Of a stretch of DNA of 64,000 nucleotides, positions 53,765 to 62,590 are shown piece by piece; positions within the stretch are counted from its first letter, which is position 1, and every line of letters begins with the position of its first letter. Position numbers and translations under genes: made by a program. The notes under the pieces are model-generated. The model was not told where the DNA came from and ran no database searches. It saw only the letters and a program-made list of their open reading frames with translations. The DNA comes from Lactobacillus sp. PV034 (GTDB taxonomy: Bacteria > Bacillota > Bacilli > Lactobacillales > Lactobacillaceae), in NCBI RefSeq assembly GCF_014522305.1, contig NZ_CP041982.1, positions 1,059,001 through 1,123,000 of the forward strand. Direction: 5' to 3'.

Positions 53765-55613
53765 CCCAGTTATCTCCTTCCTCACTCATTGGTTCATATG
53801 GCAAAGAGATATAGAATGTTGAACCTTTGCCTTCAGCACTATCTGCCCAGATCTTACCATTATGTGCTTCAACAATTTCTTTCGAAATTGCTAAACCTAA
53901 TCCCGTACCACCTTGTTTACGTGAACGAGCCTTGTCTACGCGGTAGAAGCGATCAAAAATCTTATTTAGGTCTTTGCGTGGGATACCTAATCCTTGATCA
54001 GAAATACTTAAAATAATGTGGTTATTGGATTGTAACAAACGCACTGTAATTACACCACCATCGGGTGAATACTTGATTGCATTATTCATAATATTATCAA
54101 TCACTTGCATCATTTTATCCGTATCAATTTCTACCCAAAGAGCTTGGTTAGTAAACTCACGTTTTATGGTATATTTCTTGGTTCTACTATCGCCTTTTTC
54201 AGCATCAGTTTTAACAATCATGTCAAAACGATTCAGAATATGGTTAACAAAGTCATTGAAATTAACCCATTCTAAATCCATTTTGGCTACCCCACGGTCC
54301 ATTCGTGATAAACTAAGCAAATCATTAATCATTCTGATCATTCGCTCAGTTTCATCTTGAATAACATGTAAAAATTGGGGAGCAATATTTTCGTCTTTCC
54401 AAGCACCATCATTCAAAGCTTCGACATAAGCACGCAAAGACGTAAGCGGTGTGCGCAATTCATGAGACACATTTGAAACAAACTGTTGCTGCTCACGCTC
54501 ATTTTTTTGTTGTTCGGTAATATCATGAAGCACACAGACAAGCCCTGAAACAAATCCAGTTACTCTTTGAATTAATGAAAAGTTAGCATGTAAAATCATT
54601 TCATTAGGCGTATTTTCATTTACCGTAATTACTAGTTCTCGCTGAGTACTCATTAAGTCTTGAATTGAAATATCTTTTAAGCCTAAAACCTTAGTAATTG
54701 GTTCACCAGTAACTTCTTTTTCAGTCTTATCTAAAAAGTCCAATGCGGTTTCGTTAATAATCGTAATATTACCATGACGGTCAGTGGCAATAACTCCATC
54801 TGTCATTTGCGTCAACACATTATCAAGACGACGCCGTTCACTTTCAGACGCTTCCTGGGTTCGTTCAATGCGAACCGAAAGCGTATTAAAAGCCCTTGCT
54901 AGTTGTCCTAATTCATCATCAGCATAGACCTTTACTTGACCTGAATAATCTCCTTCGGCAATTCGGTTAGCTTGTACCCTCATCTCTTCAATAGGACGCG
55001 TAATTGCTCGGGAAATAATCAAAGCTACAACAGCTCCTAAGAAAGCAGCAACCAGAGAAGCAGTTAAAAACACTAGCGACACATTTCTGATAGTATCGTA
55101 CATATTATGCATGCTTGCTCTTACCAGAACAGCACCAATAATCGTATTAGTTCCATTACTTGCAGTAATCGGAGTTATTTGTTGTAAATAATTGCTATTA
55201 CTATTCTCTACCCGTGAAACTTGTTTTCCCCTAGTTACTACATCTTTAATTGCACTATTGGTAGCACGCTGTCCGACACGAGTTTGCTCATTAACACCTG
55301 AATCAGCCCGGATAATTCCTTTACTGTCAACAATCATTATTTCACTAATTGCTTCATTACTATTGTAATTAGCAATAATTTTGCTTAATTGTTGATTAGC
55401 CTTTTGGGTATTGGAACGCCCAAGCTGGACTGCTATTTGATTAGTAATCGTATTAGGAATCTGTAAAGATGTTTCAAATGAGGAAATCGATGTTTGCTCT
55501 AATTGACGTGTAAAATAGGCCCCAACAATTTCTAGCGTTGCTAGCAAGAGGAGCATAAAAATCATTCCGATTTTAAAATTAATTGAGGTAATTACTTTTC
55601 TTATCTTTTTCAT
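53754..55613 (-). CDS. walK: Essential sensor histidine kinase WalK
   Basis: About 619 residues: two helices (about 12-32 and 178-200) around an external sensing domain, HAMP about 200-255, PAS about 265-365, then HisKA with the phosphorylated His in NVSHELRTPLTSLRAY and an ATPase domain with NNAIKYSPDGG (N box) and DQGLGIP/GGTGLGLAI (G boxes). Controls wall turnover. ATG at 55613 is used; no ribosome binding site is clear, and a terminator-like hairpin lies just upstream. Confidence 0.94.
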   Translation of the reverse strand: MKKIRKVITSINFKIGMIFMLLLLATLEIVGAYFTRQLEQTSISSFETSLQIPNTITNQIAVQLGRSNTQKANQQLSKIIANYNSNEAISEIMIVDSKGIIRADSGVNEQTRVGQRATNSAIKDVVTRGKQVSRVENSNSNYLQQITPITASNGTNTIIGAVLVRASMHNMYDTIRNVSLVFLTASLVAAFLGAVVALIISRAITRPIEEMRVQANRIAEGDYSGQVKVYADDELGQLARAFNTLSVRIERTQEASESERRRLDNVLTQMTDGVIATDRHGNITIINETALDFLDKTEKEVTGEPITKVLGLKDISIQDLMSTQRELVITVNENTPNEMILHANFSLIQRVTGFVSGLVCVLHDITEQQKNEREQQQFVSNVSHELRTPLTSLRAYVEALNDGAWKDENIAPQFLHVIQDETERMIRMINDLLSLSRMDRGVAKMDLEWVNFNDFVNHILNRFDMIVKTDAEKGDSRTKKYTIKREFTNQALWVEIDTDKMMQVIDNIMNNAIKYSPDGGVITVRLLQSNNHIILSISDQGLGIPRKDLNKIFDRFYRVDKARSRKQGGTGLGLAISKEIVEAHNGKIWADSAEGKGSTFYISLPYEPMSEEGDNWDEL

Positions 55614-55623
55614 TTTTTCACAC

Positions 55624-55650
55624 AAAAAAGGCCACTACAATGAGTGGCTT
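55624..55650 (-). terminator. Hairpin between walR and walK
   Basis: Minus-strand GCCACT/AGTGGC arms, loop CATTGT, then C and six T. It has the form of an intrinsic terminator and also lies where the walK ribosome binding site should be. Confidence 0.65.
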
Positions 55651-55656
55651 GTTAAT

Positions 55657-56364
55657 CTATTCATCGCTTGGATCTTTGACATAATAACCTACGCCACGAC
55701 GTGTAACTAAAATATTTGGTGAAGATGGCGTATCTTCTATTTTTTCTCTTAGACGTCGGACTGTCACATCTACAGTTCTTACATCACCGAAATAATCATA
55801 GCCCCAAACAGTTTGTAATAAGTGCTCACGCGTCATCACTTGTCCCATGTGTTGAGCTAAATAATGAAGTAATTCAAATTCACGATGAGTTAATTCTATT
55901 TTTTCGCCATTTTTTTCGACCATATATGCATCAGGCATAATTACCAAATTACCAATCGTAATATTTTTATTTTCTTCATCCTCACTAGCTTTTTGAGTTA
56001 AATCTCTTCTTCTTAAATTGGCCTTAACTCGAGCTACAAGTTCACGATTAGAAAAGGGTTTAGTTACATAGTCATCTGCACCCATTTCCAGACCTAAAAC
56101 TTTATCAATCTCACTATCTTTAGCCGTCACCATAATAATAGGCATATCATGAGTTTGACGTACCTCACGTGCTACTTCTAGGCCATCTTTTTTGGGAAGC
56201 ATTAAGTCTAAAATCATTAAGTCAGGATTATATTCCTCAACTTTTTTAACAGCTTCTTCACCATCATAAGCAGTATCGACATCAAAGCCTTCTTTGGTCA
56301 AATTAAATTTGATAATGTCAGAAATTGGTTTTTCATCATCAACTACTAAAACTTTCTTTGGCAT
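55657..56364 (-). CDS. walR: Essential response regulator WalR
   Basis: 235 residues, OmpR/PhoB type. Receiver 1-115 with [13 protein letters not shown], phospho-Asp in [14 protein letters not shown] (Asp53) and TAKDSE; winged helix 135-230 with [10 protein letters not shown] at the end. First gene of the wal operon; controls autolysin genes from sequence-specific sites. Good ribosome binding site. Confidence 0.96.
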   Translation of the reverse strand: MPKKVLVVDDEKPISDIIKFNLTKEGFDVDTAYDGEEAVKKVEEYNPDLMILDLMLPKKDGLEVAREVRQTHDMPIIMVTAKDSEIDKVLGLEMGADDYVTKPFSNRELVARVKANLRRRDLTQKASEDEENKNITIGNLVIMPDAYMVEKNGEKIELTHREFELLHYLAQHMGQVMTREHLLQTVWGYDYFGDVRTVDVTVRRLREKIEDTPSSPNILVTRRGVGYYVKDPSDE

Positions 56365-56464
56365 TTGTGAAGCCTCCTATCTTATATCTATATTATACTG
56401 TTTTTTACTATTTTTAGAAATCTAAAAATTTTTTTGATTTTTTATAAAAAATTCTTGCATTCTA

Positions 56465-56490
56465 TATTCCTAACTGGCATAATAATATTT
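56465..56490 (+). promoter_or_regulatory. Promoter of tRNA-Lys
   Basis: -35 TTGCAT followed at 17 bases by CATAAT with TGG extension, ending about 25 bases before the tRNA. Confidence 0.55.
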
Positions 56491-56504
56491 GTCGGTTATG
56501 ACAT

Positions 56505-56577
56505 GGGTGGTTAGCTCAGCTGGCAGAGCAACGGACTCTTAATCCGTGGGTCTGGGGTTCGATCCCCCAACCACCCA
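56505..56577 (+). tRNA. tRNA-Lys (anticodon CTT)
   Basis: 73-nt cloverleaf: acceptor GGGTGGT/ACCACCC, D-loop AGCTCAGCTGGCAGAGC, anticodon stem ACGGA/TCCGT with loop CTCTTAA (anticodon CTT, reading AAG), T-arm GGGTTCGATCCC, discriminator A. CCA is not encoded. Its own promoter and terminator make it a single unit. Confidence 0.97.
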
Positions 56578-56584
56578 TTCAGTT

Positions 56585-56614
56585 GCACTACAACGAGGTT
56601 GTAGTGCTTTTTTT
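56585..56614 (+). terminator. Terminator of tRNA-Lys
   Basis: Arms GCACTACAAC/GTTGTAGTGC, loop GAG, then seven T. Confidence 0.92.
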
Positions 56615-56644
56615 GTACCTAAATTTGCTATATAATAAACCATT

Positions 56645-57409
56645 ATGACTATGAAAAATCCCCCTAAAAAGACGATTTATTATCAAGACTTTACTGATGA
56701 TATCGTTAAAAATAAAAATCAAGATTACAAGCTTCCCGATAACTATCAAATTTTAAATAATAAGTGGACCAATAAGCCTGTGCGTTACTTAGGTTGGGGA
56801 ATGGCAAAATTACTGACTACCTTTTTACCTATTAAATATATTGGTCGTGAAAAATTAAAACCATTCAAAGACAAGGGGTATTTTGTCTTTGCTAATCACA
56901 CACAGCCGGTATTTGATCCAATCTTACCAATTACATTACTTGGTAAGAACCAATACTATGCTATTGCCAGTCAAGCCAATTGGGGTGTCCCAGTAATCGG
57001 CCAACTTGCTCTGCCGGCAGCAGGGTTACCTGTTGGGGAGGATTTAAGTCAAACAGCTAAATTAATTCGCGTAATCAAAAAATTAATTAAGCAAAAGAAG
57101 CACATTTTAATTTTTCCAGAAGCTCATCTTTGGCCTTATTACACGAAGATTCGACCATTTCCTACTACGAGCATGAACTTTCCCATTATTACACATACTC
57201 CTAGCTTTGTGATGACGACTACTTATCAAAAAAGAAAACACGGTCGCCATCCCAAAATCACAATTTATCTTGACGGACCTTTTTATCCTGATCCTTCTTT
57301 AACAAAAAAAGAACAACGCCAAAAATTACATGACCAAATAATTCAAACGATGAAAAACCGTGCCAAGAAAAGTACCTATAATTTCTATGATTACGAGAGA
57401 AAACAATAA
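56645..57409 (+). CDS. 1-acylglycerol-phosphate acyltransferase-like protein (PlsC family)
   Basis: 254 residues with the PlsC fold: FANHTQPVFDP (in place of NHxSxxD) and LIFPEAHLW (in place of FPEGTR). The spacing in the first motif is H-x5-D, one residue longer than the canonical H-x4-D. A TATAAT ends nine bases before ATG and no ribosome binding site is present, so the mRNA may be leaderless. A GT8 glycosyltransferase starts five bases after it; together they suggest modified glycolipid or teichoic-acid synthesis. Confidence 0.85.
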   Translation: MTMKNPPKKTIYYQDFTDDIVKNKNQDYKLPDNYQILNNKWTNKPVRYLGWGMAKLLTTFLPIKYIGREKLKPFKDKGYFVFANHTQPVFDPILPITLLGKNQYYAIASQANWGVPVIGQLALPAAGLPVGEDLSQTAKLIRVIKKLIKQKKHILIFPEAHLWPYYTKIRPFPTTSMNFPIITHTPSFVMTTTYQKRKHGRHPKITIYLDGPFYPDPSLTKKEQRQKLHDQIIQTMKNRAKKSTYNFYDYERKQ

Positions 57410-57414
57410 GAACT

Positions 57415-58251
57415 ATGAATATTTTATTTTGTGGCGATGCCAACGCCGAAGATGGCGTACTCATCACTACCCTATCGCTCTTACAACATGTAGATGAATT
57501 GCATCTCTACATTCTAACAATGAAAACTAAAAATGCCGATAAGCAATTCTATCCTTTTAGTCAGCATGCAGTTGCTTTAATTGAACGCTTAATTAAGGCA
57601 AAAAATCCTAAGAGTACTGTTCAATTAATTGATATTACTCAGCTTTATCAAAAAGACGCTCCCAAGCCAAATCAAAATACGCGTTTTACCCCATATGCGA
57701 TGATTCGTCTTTTTGCGGATGAAATTCCAGCTTTACCTGATCGTATTCTTTATTTAGATAATGACATTATTATCCGCAAAGATATTGATGAATTTTATAA
57801 TCAAGACCTTCATGGTATTGAATTTGTAGGCGTATTAGACTTCTTTGGTCGCTGGTTCTTTCATAATCAATGGAAATTTTTTGACTATATTAATTCTGGA
57901 GTTTTGCTCCTTAATCTTAAATACATTAAAGAAACTGGTCTTTTTGCGCGTGTCCGCAACTTAATGCGAACTAAAAAAATGTTCTTTCCTGATCAAACTG
58001 CCTTGAACAAGTTAGCAAAACATAAAAAAATTGCCCCACAGCGTTTTAATGAACAAAGAAAATTGCACAAGAATACTGTGATTCAGCACTTCACTACTAG
58101 TTTTCGCTTTATTCCTTATTTCCATATGCTTACTGTTAAGCCATGGGATGTAGAGCGAGTTCATAGTGTCCTGCATTTGCATGAATATGATGATCTTTTA
58201 AATGAATATTTGAAGTTAAAACCTCAACTTCATGCTAAGAGAAAAGATTAA
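57415..58251 (+). CDS. Glycosyltransferase family 8 (first copy)
   Basis: 278 residues, cytoplasmic GT-A enzyme. DRILYLDNDIIIRKDIDEFY holds the DxD metal motif; FDYINSGVLLLNLKYIKE and a final HFTTSFRFIPY with HxxGxxKPW-like VKPWD are typical of GT8. A PlsC-like gene is five bases upstream. A second GT8/PlsC pair lies 1.3 kb downstream. Acceptor unknown. Confidence 0.88.
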   Translation: MNILFCGDANAEDGVLITTLSLLQHVDELHLYILTMKTKNADKQFYPFSQHAVALIERLIKAKNPKSTVQLIDITQLYQKDAPKPNQNTRFTPYAMIRLFADEIPALPDRILYLDNDIIIRKDIDEFYNQDLHGIEFVGVLDFFGRWFFHNQWKFFDYINSGVLLLNLKYIKETGLFARVRNLMRTKKMFFPDQTALNKLAKHKKIAPQRFNEQRKLHKNTVIQHFTTSFRFIPYFHMLTVKPWDVERVHSVLHLHEYDDLLNEYLKLKPQLHAKRKD

Positions 58252-58271
58252 CTAAATAATCTTCTTTTATC

Positions 58272-58343
58272 TATATTTAATAATCATAATTTGCTATCAT
58301 GATTATTAAATATAAATCAATATTACCTTTATCAATAATATTG
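58272..58343 (+). repeat. Two AT-rich hairpins before the Abi gene
   Basis: A 16-bp perfect stem (58272-58287 with 58299-58314; core TTAATAATCAT) and an 8-bp one, CAATATTA (58318-58325) with TAATATTG (58336-58343). Neither has a T run. The second overlaps the -35 of the small-RNA promoter, so it could be an operator. Confidence 0.5.
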
Positions 58344-58369
58344 ACTTCAACATTATTGTCCTTTATAGT
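58341..58369 (+). promoter_or_regulatory. Promoter upstream of the Abi gene
   Basis: TTGACT, 17 bases, TATAGT: five of six matches to each consensus half. Start expected near 58376, leading only into the small RNA and its terminator. Confidence 0.7.
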
Positions 58370-58375
58370 GATTAT

Positions 58376-58429
58376 AGAAAGATCAATCCCCTCGCTCTAA
58401 TGGATACGTCCTATCGCGAGGGTTTTTTT
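58376..58429 (+). ncRNA. Small RNA upstream of the HEPN gene
   Basis: About 54 nt between the promoter start and a terminator. Stem CCCTCGC (58389-58395) with GCGAGGG (58416-58422), inner GGA/TCC around TACG, then seven T. No ORF. Position and size fit the abiF-type RNA that accompanies AbiF genes; agreement with that motif cannot be checked here. Confidence 0.55.
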
Positions 58430-58434
58430 GTTTT

Positions 58435-59454
58435 ATGAAGACTTATAAATCTTTAAGATATATTGACCAACTTGCTTTATTTAAATTAAGAGGAATACAA
58501 GGCATCTCCCTTAAAGTTCATCATAGTAGTACCAGAGAATTAATCGAATTAAACAAACAACTTAATACAATTAGTACTTTAGGATATTATAATCTAAAAA
58601 ATTATGCTGAACCTTATCTAAATAATTCAACTAAAAATTATGAGAATCTTTATTTTAATGATTTAATAGCACGTTATTATAGAGATAAGCATTTAAAGCA
58701 AGCAGTTTTGCACGCTATTGAAGATATAGAAACTACTCTCAATACAAAAATTGCCCATGTCTTAGGTGAATATTCTCCTTACGGATATTTAGACTTTAGA
58801 GTTTGGTGCCAAAGGGATTCTAAGAATAAATTTTTAAAAAATAAAATGATGGATAAATTTACCATTGAATCTGAACAAGCTAATTTTTTAAAAGAAATTA
58901 TCTTCAAAATTAAAAAATCATATTCTAAAGATATGCAGTTTTTTACACACTCTACTGATAAAGTATATCCACCTATCTGGTTATTGATGAATGAACTCAC
59001 CTTAGGATCAACTATTCACATTTATAAATTAATGAGTAAGCAAAATAAAAGAAAAATCTCAAACTATTTTGGCTGCAAAAGCGATGAATTAGTTAGTTGG
59101 TTAGAAAATATAAATTTAATACGCAATATTTGCTGTCATAATGGTACATTATGTGACTTCAAATTAAAAACTAAGGCTAAAGTACCTACTGAAGTTAAGG
59201 AGAAAAAAATTTTAGTTAAAACAAATAGTACTTATACCAATCGTCTCGCCTTTCAATTATGCATCATTATAAAATTAATGAGTAAAATTAATCCTAAGTA
59301 CTCTTATAACGATATGAAGAAGGCTCTTTATTCGTTAATTAATAATAAGACAACTCCAGAATACTATGGCTTCATTGATAAATCTGCAATTGATAAATTA
59401 TTTAAAATCAATCCTAACGATATAGCTTTGAATAATAATCTTATTGAATATTAA
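58435..59454 (+). CDS. Abi_2-family HEPN protein (AbiD/AbiF-like)
   Basis: 339 residues, cytoplasmic, helical. It begins KTYKSLRYIDQLALFKLRGI, has NLKNYAEPY and the Abi_2 YFNDLIARYYRDKHLKQAVLHAIEDIE core (about 80-110), and the HEPN nuclease motif RNICCH (R-N-x3-H, about residue 230). Known members stop phage spread as RNA-degrading toxins. The ATG follows a terminator T run with no ribosome binding site, so translation is weak or tied to the RNA upstream. AT-rich, single gene, inserted between two acyltransferase/GT8 pairs. Confidence 0.85.
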   Translation: MKTYKSLRYIDQLALFKLRGIQGISLKVHHSSTRELIELNKQLNTISTLGYYNLKNYAEPYLNNSTKNYENLYFNDLIARYYRDKHLKQAVLHAIEDIETTLNTKIAHVLGEYSPYGYLDFRVWCQRDSKNKFLKNKMMDKFTIESEQANFLKEIIFKIKKSYSKDMQFFTHSTDKVYPPIWLLMNELTLGSTIHIYKLMSKQNKRKISNYFGCKSDELVSWLENINLIRNICCHNGTLCDFKLKTKAKVPTEVKEKKILVKTNSTYTNRLAFQLCIIIKLMSKINPKYSYNDMKKALYSLINNKTTPEYYGFIDKSAIDKLFKINPNDIALNNNLIEY

Positions 59455-59465
59455 GCCTTTTAATC

Positions 59466-59492
59466 AAACACTCTTTAATAAGAGTGTTTTTT
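59466..59492 (+). terminator. Terminator of the Abi gene
   Basis: ACACTCTT/AAGAGTGT with TAAT loop and a T run. Confidence 0.8.
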
Positions 59493-59585
59493 CTTTATAA
59501 TCTCTTTGATTCTTTTATTTCTATTTCCTGATAAGATATAATTAACACATTAACTATTATTCATTCTATAGGTGGAGGAGATAAA

Positions 59586-60551
59586 ATGACAAAATCAAAT
59601 ACTATTCCTGTTTTTTATACCATTACTGACAATTACGCTCCTTATGTTGGAGTTTCAATCCAATCTTTAATTGATCACAGCGATTCAAATAAAGACTACA
59701 CTATTACCGTAATGGTCCAAGATATTACTGATGAGCATAAAAAACAATTGGAAGATTTGGCAACAGATAATGTTCATATCAATATTTTCCACATTGATGA
59801 TAAATTGCTTGAGCCAATTACTAACATCAAAGAGAACTACCTTCGTGGTCAATTCTTTACCCTTTCGATTTTTTACCGTCTTTTTATCCCTGAATTATTC
59901 CCTCAATACGATAAGGCAGTTTATTTAGACGCTGATACAATTATCAATACTGATATTGCAGATTTATACAATATTAATCTTGGTGATAATATGTTTGCCA
60001 GTGCTCCTGACTTATCAATTCGCTTTATGCCACCTCTTCAAAGATATATTTCTGAATGTCAGGGAATTTTGCCAACTGATAAATATATCAACAATGGCGT
60101 TATCCTCTTTGATACTAAAAAGTTTAGAGACAAGAAGTTTATTGATAGATTTATCCACTTGTTGACAACTTATCAAGTCTTCACAATTGACCCAGACCAA
60201 TCTTACATGAATGAAATTTGTGAAGACCAAATTTATTTCTTAGACAAAGAATGGGACTCTATGCCTAACGAAAACATGGCTGAATTTGAAAATCCTAAGA
60301 TCGTTCACTATAACCTCTTCTTCAAACCATGGCATTATGAAGACGTTCAATATGGTAAGTACTTCTGGGATGTCGCAAAAGAAACTCCATTTTATTCTGA
60401 ACTTAAAGAACAATTAGCTAATTACACCGATGAAGATCGTAAGCAAGATCGTGCCGATTTAGATAAAATGGTAGAAATGTTCGAAGAAATTAAAAAAGCC
60501 GATAATAATTGGGCAAATATTAAGGCAAAAGGCGCACAAGTTAAATTATGA
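59586..60551 (+). CDS. Glycosyltransferase family 8 (second copy)
   Basis: 321 residues: IPVFYTITDNYAPYVGVSIQSL start, DKAVYLDADTIINTDIADLY with the DxD motif, YINNGVILFDTKKF, and VHYNLFFKPWHYEDV at the end. Typical of LAB sugar transferases acting on surface glycans or glycolipids. The next gene, a PlsC-like acyltransferase, overlaps its last four bases (ATGA), so the pair is coupled. Behind GGTGGAGG. Confidence 0.9.
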   Translation: MTKSNTIPVFYTITDNYAPYVGVSIQSLIDHSDSNKDYTITVMVQDITDEHKKQLEDLATDNVHINIFHIDDKLLEPITNIKENYLRGQFFTLSIFYRLFIPELFPQYDKAVYLDADTIINTDIADLYNINLGDNMFASAPDLSIRFMPPLQRYISECQGILPTDKYINNGVILFDTKKFRDKKFIDRFIHLLTTYQVFTIDPDQSYMNEICEDQIYFLDKEWDSMPNENMAEFENPKIVHYNLFFKPWHYEDVQYGKYFWDVAKETPFYSELKEQLANYTDEDRKQDRADLDKMVEMFEEIKKADNNWANIKAKGAQVKL

Positions 60552-61411
60552 TATTTGGTAATAATCGTCCTCAAGTATTTAAAAATATAAAAAAGGCTGT
60601 CAAAGCAAAACAATTTAATATTCCTGTTGAACTTGACGATCCTGTTTTAACGCTTAAGCAAAGCAAGGAAACGGTTGAAAAGTACTGGCAACATACTAAA
60701 ACATTTTTTTATAGGTTCACCAATAATGTGATGGACACCCTTTATGGTGCATTATCTAATTTATCAATGTCTAAATCACAAATTATTGGGCAAGAAAATA
60801 TTAAAGATATTGGTCCAGCTATTATTACTACTAATCACTTTAAACATACTGATAGCCTTCCAATTAGAAAATTAGCTTCTTTAAACCATAAGAAGCTCTA
60901 TATTGTAATCGAAGACATTAATTTACTGCTTCCTGGTCTTTTTGGCATCATTATGAACAATGGCAATATGGTACCTTTAAGCAAAAGTCCTAGTTACTTG
61001 GGACGCGAATTTCCTAAGCATATCAAAGACGTATTTAAAAAGAAGGCTTGGCTTTTAGTTTATCCCGAACAAGAAATGTGGTACGAATACCGTAAACCAC
61101 GCCCTTTAAAAAATGGTGCTTATTATTATGCCTCAAAAAATAAAGTGCCGATTATTTCTTGTTTTGTAGAAATCCAAGATCTGCCAAAACCTGAAAAAAA
61201 TGCGCCTCAATTCAATAAAACAAAAACAATTTTGCATATTCTTCCTCCTATTTATCCGGATCCCCATTTGTCAATTAGGGCAAACGCAAGAAAGATGTGC
61301 GAAATTGATTATAAGCAAAAGCAGGCAGCTTATGAAAAAGCCTATGGTAAAAAGTTAGATTATACATTTACCAATAGTGATATTGCAGGCTATAGCGGCC
61401 CAATAGATTAA
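60548..61411 (+). CDS. PlsC-like acyltransferase (second copy)
   Basis: 287 residues. The active motif TTNHFKHTD (H-x4-D intact) lies at about residue 98, and VYPEQEMWYEYRKPRPLKNGAYYYASK takes the place of FPEGTR. Four-base overlap with the GT8 upstream. Differs from the first copy in the N-terminus and in the H-x4-D spacing, so the two likely modify different acceptors. Confidence 0.87.
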   Translation: MIFGNNRPQVFKNIKKAVKAKQFNIPVELDDPVLTLKQSKETVEKYWQHTKTFFYRFTNNVMDTLYGALSNLSMSKSQIIGQENIKDIGPAIITTNHFKHTDSLPIRKLASLNHKKLYIVIEDINLLLPGLFGIIMNNGNMVPLSKSPSYLGREFPKHIKDVFKKKAWLLVYPEQEMWYEYRKPRPLKNGAYYYASKNKVPIISCFVEIQDLPKPEKNAPQFNKTKTILHILPPIYPDPHLSIRANARKMCEIDYKQKQAAYEKAYGKKLDYTFTNSDIAGYSGPID

Positions 61412-61432
61412 CTGAGGAAGATCCCAATTAAA

Positions 61433-61768
61433 ATGAAACCTAATGATATATTTATGATTCATGATTTTATTAGACGCTTTATTTACGTATTTATTTTCTT
61501 TGCTATTGTTTCATGTGGAACTTTTTACCTAAATGATATTTTGGAAAAACATAATAGAATTAACGCGCTAAAAATCGTTAATGTTGTCATTGCTGCCCTA
61601 GATTTTATCTGCATTATTGCCTTAAGTGTTGAGCTTTGGAGTAATTTTACTCTCCTATTCAATTATTGGGATCATAATTACTGGAGTATCATTCCTTATC
61701 CTGTCATGCTCATTGTCTTACTGGTTTTAGCAGTTAGATTAATTCGTAAGAATAAAAAATATCAATAA
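61433..61768 (+). CDS. Small membrane protein (unknown)
   Basis: 111 residues, about three helices (14-32, 45-67, 80-104). GAGGAAG before it, 21 bases after the acyltransferase, so last in that operon. No family recognised; an accessory membrane partner of the GT8/PlsC pair is inference. Confidence 0.7.
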   Translation: MKPNDIFMIHDFIRRFIYVFIFFAIVSCGTFYLNDILEKHNRINALKIVNVVIAALDFICIIALSVELWSNFTLLFNYWDHNYWSIIPYPVMLIVLLVLAVRLIRKNKKYQ

Positions 61769-61841
61769 GTTAAACAACCGCGAAGCCGTTATATGTGTAA
61801 TTTCCAGTCAAATCAGCTAATATAAGAGATAGATGTTAATG

Positions 61842-61878
61842 CTAAAAGGCACTCCTCAAAAAGGAGTGCCTTTTAAAT
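61842..61878. terminator. Bidirectional terminator
   Basis: Arms AAAAGGCACTCCT/AGGAGTGCCTTTT with CAAAA loop between convergent genes. Confidence 0.9.
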
Positions 61879-61888
61879 TTGTATTTAA

Positions 61889-62452
61889 TTAATCATCTTT
61901 TTCAACAGAAATTACTTTCTTAGTTTCAGCATTAATTGTTACTTCATGCTTCTTATTACCCTTGGTAACTTCTACTTCCCAAACGGTCTTTTTATTGTCA
62001 TGAGTAAGATCCCAAGCAGTAGCTGTTCCCTTTACTTTCTTTTCAGCAATCTTAGTTGCTTGATTTCGACTGATTAATTTATCAACATCTAGGGCTTGTT
62101 CATTTAATTGATCTAAGTTTGATTTTTCAGATTTATGAGAAAGAATTTTACCAGTATTAGCATCGATCTTTACTTCATATTCATGTGTTCGATCAAAGCC
62201 CTCAATTTCATAGACATACTTATTCTTTTCAGGTTTTAGATTAATTTCTTTGACATCTTTACCACTATATTGTTTATGAAATTTACTAATTGCATCAGCC
62301 TGGCTTAATTTGATAGTTGCTACCTTAGCCTTTTTTGTTACCTCAGCAGTTTTTGGCTCAGTCTTTTCATTATTAGAACATGCAGTGGCTGTTAATAAAA
62401 GTGCACCAGCCATTGTTACGCCTGCAGCAAGTTTGGTCCATTTTTTAGTCAT
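61889..62452 (-). CDS. PepSY-domain lipoprotein
   Basis: 187 residues. Lipobox LTATAC (Cys25), then two PepSY repeats: residues about 45-105 (ISKFHKQYSGKDVKEINLKPEKNKYVYEIEGF) and 118-187 (ISRNQATKIAEKKVKGTA...WEVEVTKG). PepSY proteins may restrain proteases or bind metals. Single-gene unit on the cell surface. Confidence 0.88.
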   Translation of the reverse strand: MTKKWTKLAAGVTMAGALLLTATACSNNEKTEPKTAEVTKKAKVATIKLSQADAISKFHKQYSGKDVKEINLKPEKNKYVYEIEGFDRTHEYEVKIDANTGKILSHKSEKSNLDQLNEQALDVDKLISRNQATKIAEKKVKGTATAWDLTHDNKKTVWEVEVTKGNKKHEVTINAETKKVISVEKDD

Positions 62453-62590
62453 TGTTGTTCTCCTTTAATTAATAAAATGATAACTTTTTAATTATATTTA
62501 TATTATACCGGGCCGAGACTTCTATCAGCAACTTTAATGCTCACTTTTGTTACAATAAAAAACGAAAAGAATAATGAAAGAGGTTTTTGT

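Noticed and set aside
58272..58314. The 16-bp hairpin as the terminator of the upstream GT8 gene
   Set aside because: It is AT-rich and has no T run after it; kept as a repeat with unknown role.
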